Shown here one piece after another: positions 26,150 through 33,067 of a stretch of DNA of 64,000 nucleotides. Source of the stretch: Verrucomicrobiota bacterium (GTDB taxonomy: Bacteria > Verrucomicrobiota > Verrucomicrobiia > Chthoniobacterales > Xiphinematobacteraceae); NCBI GenBank assembly GCA_023269545.1, contig JAHFTB010000001.1:1-64000 (forward strand). Reading direction: 5' to 3'. The stretch's first letter is position 1; every line of letters begins with the position of its first letter. Below the pieces are notes generated by a model. The model was not told the origin of the DNA. It did no database searches and saw only the letters and a program-made list of their open reading frames with translations. A program made the translations under genes and the position numbers.

Positions 26150-26632
26150 TCATCGTCTGAACCGACTGCGCAATCGCTTGATGAGTGAGAGTTGTGGTTC
26201 TGTAATTACAATTGTTGTCTTATTGTACCCTTCCTTTATTTTTACCCGCCACCCCTTTTCATTGAGATATTCCACGCAATAGGGAATAGCAATACGTGAC
26301 ATTCCGGGGTTATAGTCACACTGCCTCCCCACAATCATCGACCATCTTTTCTTCGTGAGCTCATAGTGTAAGTCACACAAGCTCGTATTCCAATTTTTGG
26401 AAGCGGGGAACCTCCCTCCTTTGAGCTGGGCACTTGCTTGTCTCTCTCCACTCTGCATTCCCTTTCTTCCAGTTCCCATAAGACGAGTAGCGGGAGGAAC
26501 ACTCCGTTTAGTCGCCACAATCATGGCAGTATGCCCATGACCGGTTCTCACCACCCACCCTTTCGCAGTAAGTTCACGCTGTAAATCATCCCAGGGAGAC
26601 TTATCCGCATTTTCTACCGCTATTTTTTTCAT
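26150..26632 (-). CDS. Orphan 160-aa protein of three related modules
   Basis: I do not recognise the family. Three segments share the pattern L-x-x-E/Y-L-x-x-K-x-W-x-V/M: near residues 14-41 (DDLQRELTAKGWVVRTG, then HTAMIVAT), 86-105 (CDLHYELTKKRWSMIVG) and 116-143 (YCVEYLNEKGWRVKIKEG, then KTTIVIT). Each looks like one helix followed by two strands. The first two modules are joined by a basic Gly/Ser linker, and the C-terminus is Arg-rich. There is no signal peptide, so it is probably cytoplasmic. The fold may be an RNA- or DNA-binding alpha-beta-beta module, but that is inference. Confidence 0.65.
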   Translation of the reverse strand: MKKIAVENADKSPWDDLQRELTAKGWVVRTGHGHTAMIVATKRSVPPATRLMGTGRKGMQSGERQASAQLKGGRFPASKNWNTSLCDLHYELTKKRWSMIVGRQCDYNPGMSRIAIPYCVEYLNEKGWRVKIKEGYNKTTIVITEPQLSLIKRLRSRFRR

Positions 26633-26748
26633 ATTCTTAAGAATAGAGAAAATTAAAATTTATTCAACTGGTTGCTCAAATGCTTCTTTAGGTATCTGCT
26701 ACTTACTGTTTTAGAAGTACAGTGATATCCAAAAATGCAACGAGGGTG

Positions 26749-28812
26749 TCAGGGCAATGTCTGTTGTTTTCTTCTTCTTTGTGCATCAGCAAGGAATTCC
26801 GCCTGAGCATCGAAGCGAGGCCCCTCAGAATGAATAGGGTGGTAAATACCCTCACAATCCATCCTTCGTGCTTTTACATTGTCTCTCCAAAGCCAATCGA
26901 GAATTTCCTCCATATGTTCTTTCATTTTAGGAGAGATGATGGGGAAACAGAGTTCCACACGTCGAAAAAGATTTCTGGGCATCCAGTCGGCGCTGGAAAG
27001 AAACAAGTGAGGAGCATCCGCATTTTGAAAGCGATAGATTCGGCTATGTTCGAGGAAGCGACCGACGATACTACGGACCTCAATATTTTCGCTCAATCCG
27101 GGCACCCCTGGGATCAGCGAACACATGCCACGTACAAGAAGGCGGACAGGCACTCCCGCATTTGAAGCTCGGTAAAGTGCGCGAATCATATCCTCCTCAA
27201 TCAAAGAATTTAGTTTTGCATAGATTCCCGAGGCACGACCCGCTTTAGTATGCCCAATTTCATTTTCGATTAATTGGATCAGCCCTTCTTGCAAATTATA
27301 AGGGGCTATCGCGAGCTCATCAAATCCGATAAATTTGGAAACACCGGTTAATAGATTGAAGGTTTCCGCTAATTCAGTGGTCACTGGCTCGCGGCAGGTA
27401 AATAGACTTAAGTCAGTATAAATTCGCGCCGTCGAAGGATGATAGTTCCCTGTCCCCAGATGGGCGTAACGGCGGATGATATCTCCTTCACTGCGGACGA
27501 CGAGCATTCCCTTTGCGTGGGTCTTTAATCCTGAAACCCCATAAACCACATCCACCCCGGCTTCTCTCATCATACGTGCCCACTTAATATTAGCAGCCTC
27601 ATCAAAGCGTGCCTTTAATTCGATAACCGCCGTCACCTGTTTTCCGTTTCGCGCCGCAGTAATTAGTGATTGTACAATGGGTGAATCGGAACTCGTCCGA
27701 TATAGGGTTTGCTTGATTGCCAAAACATGAGGGTCTTCCGCCGCTTGCCCGAGAAAATCCACCACCGTCTGAAAATTGTCATAGGGATGATGGAGCAAGA
27801 TATCTCCCTTGCGAATGTGGAAAAAGATATCCGAATTGACGTCGAGCGATACGACCGTCGCCGGTTTAAAGCGCTTATATCGCAAATCCGGCCGGTCCAG
27901 CTGAAGCGCAAGGGGCATAAATCGTACCAGATTCAGAGGGCCCTGAATTCGATATACGTCTTCTGAATCCAAGGAAAAGACTTCCAACAAGCGTCCGACT
28001 AATTCCTTGGGACAGTCTTCTTGGACTTCCAATCGCACTGCCGCTCCTCGATTTACTCGCCGTAATTCACTTTCGATGGCATGAAGCAAATTATGAACCT
28101 CTTCCTCATCTATATACAAATTACTGTTTCGGGTAATCCGAAACATGTGTGCCCCTTTCACCTCAACCCCCTTGAACAAAGAACTCACATGGTGCTTAAT
28201 CACATTTCCTAATAAAACAAAGTCGTCTCCCTCTCGCTTTTGTGAAAAAGGCACCACCCGCGGAAGAATACGAGGAACCTGGACAACCGCCAAATCAGTA
28301 TCGAGATCTTCCCCCTCCAATTGAACAATCACATTCAAGCTCTTATTCAGGAGCTGAGGAAAGGGATGAGCCGGATCCACAGCTAACGGAGTCAGTACGG
28401 GATAGATAGAATGCTTAAAAAAATTCGCAAAATATTCGAACTCATTGGCGGGAACTTCCGGATAGAGATGAAAACAGATCGATTCCTCGGCCAGTTTGGG
28501 CATCAGGTCTTCTCTCCAACAGCGATACTGGTCTTCGACCAGCCGACGGACACGGGGCGCAATCAAAGCAAGCTGATCTGTCGCCGAAAGACCATCGGGG
28601 CCGGTTTCCAAAATATGTGTTTGCTTCTGCTGCTTTAGGCCAGCCACTCGCACTTCAAAAAACTCATCAAGATTGGCACTGACGATGCAGAGAAATTTTA
28701 AGCGGTCGAGCAACGGATTAGATTCATCCAGAGCTTGTTCCAATACACGCTGATTGAATTCCAGCCAGCTGAGCTCGCGATTCAGAAACACCTTTGATGT
28801 ACCGATTGCCAC
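26749..28812 (-). CDS. ppk1: Polyphosphate kinase 1
   Basis: A 687-aa enzyme that makes inorganic polyphosphate from ATP at the cytoplasmic side of the membrane. The N-terminal domain is diagnostic (FLNRELSWLEFNQRVLEQAL, then LLDRLKFLCIVSANLDEFFE). The two phosphorylated or catalytic histidines lie in LKTHAKGMLVV and FLEHSRIYRF. HLGTGNYHPSTARIYTD and SSADWMPRNLFRRVE complete the active site. Length is as expected. It is a single gene with no ppx beside it. The gap to the deoxyhypusine-synthase-like gene contains a decayed fragment. Confidence 0.96.
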   Translation of the reverse strand: MAIGTSKVFLNRELSWLEFNQRVLEQALDESNPLLDRLKFLCIVSANLDEFFEVRVAGLKQQKQTHILETGPDGLSATDQLALIAPRVRRLVEDQYRCWREDLMPKLAEESICFHLYPEVPANEFEYFANFFKHSIYPVLTPLAVDPAHPFPQLLNKSLNVIVQLEGEDLDTDLAVVQVPRILPRVVPFSQKREGDDFVLLGNVIKHHVSSLFKGVEVKGAHMFRITRNSNLYIDEEEVHNLLHAIESELRRVNRGAAVRLEVQEDCPKELVGRLLEVFSLDSEDVYRIQGPLNLVRFMPLALQLDRPDLRYKRFKPATVVSLDVNSDIFFHIRKGDILLHHPYDNFQTVVDFLGQAAEDPHVLAIKQTLYRTSSDSPIVQSLITAARNGKQVTAVIELKARFDEAANIKWARMMREAGVDVVYGVSGLKTHAKGMLVVRSEGDIIRRYAHLGTGNYHPSTARIYTDLSLFTCREPVTTELAETFNLLTGVSKFIGFDELAIAPYNLQEGLIQLIENEIGHTKAGRASGIYAKLNSLIEEDMIRALYRASNAGVPVRLLVRGMCSLIPGVPGLSENIEVRSIVGRFLEHSRIYRFQNADAPHLFLSSADWMPRNLFRRVELCFPIISPKMKEHMEEILDWLWRDNVKARRMDCEGIYHPIHSEGPRFDAQAEFLADAQRRRKQQTLP

Positions 28813-28887
28813 ACTATAGATGCTCTAATTCCAGCCTAATGGGTCAAGCCTATGTTACAGACATCTTTAATAAATGTATAACTCTCT

Positions 28888-28990
28888 TTAAAAAAGCCAC
28901 TTGGATTGCAAATATTCACCTCCCCTAAATGCTCCTGTTCCCACCATGACACCATCTTGGCCGAGAGCTATAGTGAAGCCCGTATCACGT
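28888..28990 (-). pseudogene. Short decayed coding fragment (unidentified)
   Basis: On the minus strand, directly after the deoxyhypusine-synthase-like stop, a frame reads IALGQDGVMVGTGAFRGG and continues to a stop at 28888. The composition looks protein-like but it is too short to identify. It is interrupted at its 5' side by a D repeat (28969-28985). It may be the lost end of a neighbouring gene or chance. Confidence 0.25.
28969..28985 (+). repeat. Family D end, 8 bp past a stop codon
   Basis: TATAGTGAAGCCCGTAT, a D copy lacking the AAAATGA tail, just past the stop of the deoxyhypusine-synthase-like gene. Confidence 0.6.
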
Positions 28991-28992
28991 TT

Positions 28993-29988
28993 TTACCAGC
29001 CAAGAACCACAGCGAAAATCAACGGAGCTACAATAGATGCATCTGATTCAATGATAAATTTTGGGGTATCCATGCTCAATTTGCCCCAGGTAATTTTTTC
29101 ATTTGGGACTGCTCCCGAGTAGCTTCCATAACTTGTCGTGGAATCGCTGATCTGACAAAAATAGCCCCAGAGCGGAACCTCTTCGCGTTGCAAGTCTTGG
29201 TGAAGCATGGGAACCACACAAATGGGAAAATCCCCTGCAATTCCACCCGCAATCTGAAAAAAGCCCACGGATCCCGCTTTCCCCAACGGCTTAGCCGTGG
29301 CGGAATACCAACTTGCAAGCTCCATCATATATTCAATGCCACTGCGCATCGTAGAAGGATTCCGGACGTCTCCGCTGATGCAGTGTCCCGCATACATATT
29401 GCCTAATGTGGAATCCTCCCAACCCGGGACAAATAAGGGAAGGTTTTTTTCCATCGCAGCCAGAAGCCAGCTGTGATCAGGGTTAATTTGGTATTGCAGT
29501 TTTTTCTTGCGGAGGATGCGATACAGAAATTCATGAGGAAAATAGCGTTCACCCGCTTGATCGGCTTCCATCCATTCCTCTAAAACAGCAGATTCGATCC
29601 GACGCATGGCTTCCATTTCCGGAATACAAGTATCCGTCACTCGATTCATATGCCGATCGAGAAGTCTCTTTTCATCTTGCGGCGTGAGATCACGATAATG
29701 AGGAATACGCTCGTAAAAATCATGAGCAACGAGATTAAAAACATCTTCTTCCAAGTTCGCACCCGTACAACAGATCGCATGGACCTTGTCTTGACGAATC
29801 ATTTCCGCAAGAGACAGACCGAGCTCGGCCGTACTCATCGCACCCGCAATCGTCACCAACATCTGACCTCCTTGTTGCAAATGTGAGCAATAAGCATTCG
29901 CTGCGTCTTTAAGCGCAGCAGCATTAAAATGGCGAAAATGGTGTGCTATAAAGTCACTCACGGCGCCAGAGTATTGAGCTGTCTTCAT
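28993..29988 (-). CDS. Deoxyhypusine synthase-like protein
   Basis: A 331-aa member of the deoxyhypusine synthase family. In eukaryotes and archaea the enzyme transfers aminobutyl from spermidine to a lysine of eIF5A. The NAD-binding and active-site parts are recognisable: LVTIAGAMSTAELGLSLAEM near residue 42, GANLEEDVFNLVAHD, then SDSTTSYGSYSGAVPNEK. The catalytic lysine is conserved in KITWGKLSMD near residue 305. Bacteria lack eIF5A; bacterial members are thought to act in polyamine metabolism, such as homospermidine formation. No other polyamine gene is adjacent. A structured sequence lies 30-110 bp upstream of the start. Confidence 0.87.
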   Translation of the reverse strand: MKTAQYSGAVSDFIAHHFRHFNAAALKDAANAYCSHLQQGGQMLVTIAGAMSTAELGLSLAEMIRQDKVHAICCTGANLEEDVFNLVAHDFYERIPHYRDLTPQDEKRLLDRHMNRVTDTCIPEMEAMRRIESAVLEEWMEADQAGERYFPHEFLYRILRKKKLQYQINPDHSWLLAAMEKNLPLFVPGWEDSTLGNMYAGHCISGDVRNPSTMRSGIEYMMELASWYSATAKPLGKAGSVGFFQIAGGIAGDFPICVVPMLHQDLQREEVPLWGYFCQISDSTTSYGSYSGAVPNEKITWGKLSMDTPKFIIESDASIVAPLIFAVVLGW

Positions 29989-30288
29989 CTTTTTAGAAAC
30001 CGGTCATTTTCCGGACCAGTAACGGGTTGCCTTTCATTCGGTAGCCAAGCTACCGGCTGAAGCTACGAGGGGAGTGCCCCCACCCGTTTTCAGCCGGCTA
30101 TTGCAGTAATCCTCTCCTTCAAACATCGCAAGTGTTTTTACAAACCGAGGGAGAAAAAAATGTCATCTTCCGCCAGCAAGGATATGGAGTATTCGGAAAA
30201 TCTTTTCACAGTCCTTTCAATAAAATTCATTATTTGAGTTATTGACAAACTGTTTGCATAACATCTTCATTTTAAATTAAATGCATTT
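29989..30288. other. Divergent intergenic region with nested inverted repeats
   Basis: The gap between the deoxyhypusine-synthase-like gene and the HTH gene. The part at 30021-30098 contains several interlocked inverted repeats (see separate entry). From 30100 to 30288 there is A/T-rich sequence with a TTGACA at 30243-30248, a possible -35 element for the HTH gene; I could not pick a matching -10. Confidence 0.5.
30021..30098 (-). ncRNA. Candidate structured RNA or REP-like palindrome cluster
   Basis: Read on the minus strand the order is CCGGCTGAA, AACGGGT, hairpin GGGG/CCCC, TTCAGCCGG, hairpin GGTAGC-TTG-GCTACC, CGAATG, then ACCCGTT. CCGGCTGAA pairs with TTCAGCCGG (9 bp), and AACGGGT pairs with ACCCGTT (7 bp) across it, giving a pseudoknot. 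This is the topology of HDV-like ribozymes, but the last two bases of the first stem also belong to the GGTAGC hairpin, so the assignment competes with itself. A REP/BIME or IS200/IS605-type palindrome is an equally good explanation. No riboswitch family matched in my reading. Confidence 0.45.
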
Positions 30289-30672
30289 GTGAACCACTTT
30301 GCTGAAGCCCTCGCCACCGCATTAGATACCTCCAATTCTCACCCAGCTACCCTCTCCAAAAAAGTGGGTCTGTCTCCGTCCGAAATTCTGCAATATTGCC
30401 AAGGCAACGAACTTCCCGAGATAAAATCGCTCAACCAGATTCTTGGATATTTTGAAAGAGCTGATCGTCTGAAGCTCATTGCCGCATATCTGCAAGATCA
30501 TATCCCATCCGAAGCGGTCGATGTGGTGAATGTAGAGACCACTGACACTCAACATGTGGAAGTACGAATAGCCCATGAAGCTGCTTCAAAGCTTCCTGAG
30601 GATATCCATTTCGCTATTGCAAACCTGAATACGGAAACACTCGTTTCCGCCAACGCCTCTCCCTCCCGTTAG
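30289..30672 (+). CDS. Helix-turn-helix (XRE-like) protein
   Basis: A 127-aa protein with a GTG start. Residues 5-55 match a Cro/C1-type helix-turn-helix: LATALDTSNSHPATLSKKVG, then LSPSEILQYCQGNELPEIKS and LNQILGYF. The rest (60-127) is acidic and could be an oligomerisation or effector part. It probably regulates transcription; the target cannot be read. No ATG is available in frame at a better position. It is followed after 6 bp by a D-type end. Its plasmid- or phage-like character would suit the surrounding repeat accumulation, but this is inference. Confidence 0.75.
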   Translation: MNHFAEALATALDTSNSHPATLSKKVGLSPSEILQYCQGNELPEIKSLNQILGYFERADRLKLIAAYLQDHIPSEAVDVVNVETTDTQHVEVRIAHEAASKLPEDIHFAIANLNTETLVSANASPSR

Positions 30673-30677
30673 ACTGA

Positions 30678-30694
30678 TATAGCGAAAGCAGTAT
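30678..30694 (+). repeat. Family D-like end
   Basis: TATAGCGAAAGCAGTAT, a divergent D end just past the HTH gene stop. Confidence 0.5.
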
Positions 30695-30766
30695 CAAGAA
30701 GAAAGAGGCTTTGCCTCATTCGTGCTGCCTGATATCTATACCCATTCCACATGAAGAAACCGTCTG

Positions 30767-30886
30767 AATGGCACGGAAGTTGTCGTTGATACGAGAGATC
30801 CAGTCGTCGGTATCTTCAATGGCGATGGGGATATCTGCCTCGTGCTATTGAGTAAACCACTCAGTAACTTCATTGTTTTTACTTCA
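30767..30886 (+). pseudogene. Possible recD-like helicase fragment
   Basis: One frame reads TEVVVDTRDPVVGIFNGDGD followed by ICLVL. It resembles the RecD C-terminal segment with the conserved RND...GLFNGDIGI pattern. The upstream frame is closed by a stop, and the fragment ends at a truncated A element. About 40 residues remain, so it would be a decayed relic. Confidence 0.4.
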
Positions 30887-30905
30887 GTGATGTGACGCAA
30901 AAAAG
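30887..30905 (+). repeat. Truncated family A element
   Basis: GTGATGTGACGCAAAAAAG, the left 19 bp of the A unit, with no right half. It stands at the border of the recD-like relic. Confidence 0.6.
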
Positions 30906-31284
30906 TGTTCTTCCTTTGAGGCTGCTTCCGGAAATCAAAGTCTTTGATGTGGAAAAATACAGGGATATCAAGAGGAAGCCGGCATTGCCTCACTCAAGGA
31001 GTATCCGTTGATAATAAATAACTTATATTAGATGCAAACGCTTTCTGAAAAACTCTCACGATTCGATTGGGTGAAAACCGATGTTTGAAACACTGGTTTA
31101 GAATATTCGCAACAAATTAATAATTAGATATTAATATTAATTAATAGCTAACTGAATATTTTTTTGATGAAATTTATTGCGAACTAATAAATTTCTTATT
31201 ACACACGTGTTTGTGCTTCGAGTCGCTATATTTAGCTTCTCATTAGAGCCTCCAGCAAATTCCCTTCTTAACAAGTTCCCTTCT

Positions 31285-32871
31285 ATGAAACTAGCGGCAA
31301 ATCGCAAATGCGATGGGCTCGCGCAAGTCGCGAGCATTATTAGCGTTTCTCTCCTTTTAGTGGCATCCCCTGCAGCCGCTCAAGTGGCATCACCTCCAAC
31401 CCAATCGCTCATCCGTACCACTTCTAATACCGTGGTCTCTGATCAGCCATTTTCCATGTGTGACGACCCCTCATGCCCGACTCCCCATCCTCTCCAGTCC
31501 AGCCAGTGTCTTCCACATCCGGGATTCGGCCCTGGTGAAAGCCCCGTCTTTCCTCGTAATACTAATTGGTCTCTCATTTATCGAAATAAAAATGGCGACT
31601 TAGGTCTGACCCTTCCCATGGCCGAAGGCGTTTGGGGAACTGGAGATTGGTTCGGGCTTCGTCATAGATTAGTCGAGCACGGCGTGAATATCATAGGGGG
31701 CTATGCTAATAATATGCTAGGAAACGTTGTGGGGGGGAAAAAGCGGGGCTTTTCCTACGCAGATCAATTGTACCTACAATCAGACTTCGACTTACAAAAG
31801 CTCATAGGATGGCAGGGAGGACACTTTGTGGTTTCAGTATTGGATCGGAATGGCACGAATGTATCGAACAAATATACCGGAAATCTATTCAATCCCAACC
31901 AAATTTATGGTTCCCAAAGTTTTGAATTATACAATATCTATCTTCAACAGAATCTTTTAGATGGCTGGGTAAGTGTCAAAGCCGGCCGCCTGTCGGCAAC
32001 CGATGACTTTTGTAATTCGCCCATCTTCGGATTGTATGTCAGTAATGGCATCGACGGGCAACCAGGTGGAATTTGCATTAATGGTTATGTCAATGCATGG
32101 CCAGCTTCCAGATGGGGCGGACTCATACGTGTGAACGACAAGAAGGACAACCTCTATGGCCAGGCAGGCATCTATCAGACAGATGGACGTCTCTACAACC
32201 CAAATGGCCATGGGGTGGACTTCAGTATACGTCCCTATGATGGCTTTGTCCTCATCGGCGAGGTGGGATGGACTCCCGAATTCCAGCCTCACCCCCAGCC
32301 TACTGCGAACTCAAAAGACACCGTTGATTCCTGCGATGATAACGAATGGCATGGGATGCCTGGTCATTATAAATTCGGCGGCTACTATACTCACTGGGCT
32401 CAAATTCCAACATTCAATGGCTCGAGCGCTACAGGCACCTACGGCTTGTACTGGATGTTCGATCAAATGGTTTACCAAGCTCAACCGGGCAGCGAGTGTG
32501 GTCTCACACTTTGGGGTACCTTTATATTATCGCCAGATCAGGCGATCGCAAAAATTCCTTATTCATTCTACACAGGCGCCTTTTATACAGGTCTCATCCC
32601 AGGCCGTAGCGAAGACAAAACCGCTGTGCAAATCACCTATGGATCTTTCAGTGATGTCTATGCGCATTCCGGTGATCCGAGTTTTGCCAAAGACTCAGAT
32701 GGTGTCCCCGGAACCCCGACCTACGAACTCGTCTTGGAAGCCTGCTATACTATCCAAGTTTCTAAAGCCCTCCGAGTGCAACCAGATGTGCAGTATATTA
32801 TCAGCCCAGGTGGAACCGGAAATATCCCGAATGCCCTAGTCATAGGAGCCCAAGTCGGTTTCAGTTTCTAA
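31285..32871 (+). CDS. OprB-family carbohydrate porin
   Basis: A 528-aa outer-membrane porin for sugar uptake. The chosen ATG is followed by a signal peptide (residues 1-32, ending SPAAA). A linker with Cys and Pro residues follows, then the OprB domain: NWSLIYRNKNGDLGLTLPMA, GTGDWFGLRHRLVEHGVNI, then LIGWQGGHFVVSVLDRNGTN and KAGRLSATDDF. The chain ends in VIGAQVGFSF with terminal Phe, the outer-membrane insertion signal. It is about 55-60 % alike by eye to the porin at 55.4-57.3 kb, so the two are paralogues. A further upstream in-frame start gives no sensible leader. A terminator hairpin follows. Confidence 0.92.
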   Translation: MKLAANRKCDGLAQVASIISVSLLLVASPAAAQVASPPTQSLIRTTSNTVVSDQPFSMCDDPSCPTPHPLQSSQCLPHPGFGPGESPVFPRNTNWSLIYRNKNGDLGLTLPMAEGVWGTGDWFGLRHRLVEHGVNIIGGYANNMLGNVVGGKKRGFSYADQLYLQSDFDLQKLIGWQGGHFVVSVLDRNGTNVSNKYTGNLFNPNQIYGSQSFELYNIYLQQNLLDGWVSVKAGRLSATDDFCNSPIFGLYVSNGIDGQPGGICINGYVNAWPASRWGGLIRVNDKKDNLYGQAGIYQTDGRLYNPNGHGVDFSIRPYDGFVLIGEVGWTPEFQPHPQPTANSKDTVDSCDDNEWHGMPGHYKFGGYYTHWAQIPTFNGSSATGTYGLYWMFDQMVYQAQPGSECGLTLWGTFILSPDQAIAKIPYSFYTGAFYTGLIPGRSEDKTAVQITYGSFSDVYAHSGDPSFAKDSDGVPGTPTYELVLEACYTIQVSKALRVQPDVQYIISPGGTGNIPNALVIGAQVGFSF

Positions 32872-32882
32872 GCAGCCTGTTG

Positions 32883-32930
32883 ATCTCGCCTCCGCATGCT
32901 CTTTTGGGCATCAGAGGCGAGATTTCTTTT
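32883..32930. terminator. Rho-independent terminator after the porin gene
   Basis: The stem ATCTCGCCTC/GAGGCGAGAT (10 bp) has an inner ATGC/GCAT stem in the loop and is followed by TTTCTTTT. It is placed 12 bp after the porin stop. Confidence 0.85.
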
Positions 32931-32951
32931 GAGACTCCTCCATTTATAAAC

Positions 32952-33015
32952 AGGACTTACGCAAAAACAGGGGACCCCAAGCGAGCTTCGCTATAGCGAA
33001 ATCTGCGTAAGTCCT
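32952..33015. repeat. Family B element with internal D-type end
   Basis: AGGACTTACGCA at the left and TGCGTAAGTCCT at the right are perfect inverted repeats of 12 bp. The interior CGCTATAGCGAA contains the TATAGCGAA end of family D, suggesting recombination between families or a common origin. Confidence 0.8.
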
Positions 33016-33067
33016 TTCCTAGTGTTTTTTGTTATGAGCAGACTGTCGTCTATTGAGCAGGGATCCA

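Larger units (their letters stand above)
30673..31284. other. Intergenic region with gene relic and repeat fragment
   Basis: This 612-bp gap holds a divergent D end, a likely recD fragment (30767-30886) joined to a truncated A element (30887-30905), and then A/T-rich sequence before the porin gene. An open frame of 85 codons on the minus strand through the fragment looks artefactual. Confidence 0.5.

Noticed and set aside
30736-30993. 85-codon minus-strand frame
   Set aside because: It runs antisense through the recD-like relic and the truncated A element; no recognisable features.
32156-32839. 227-codon frame within the porin gene
   Set aside because: It is a shifted frame of the porin gene, whose own frame has a signal peptide and family similarity.
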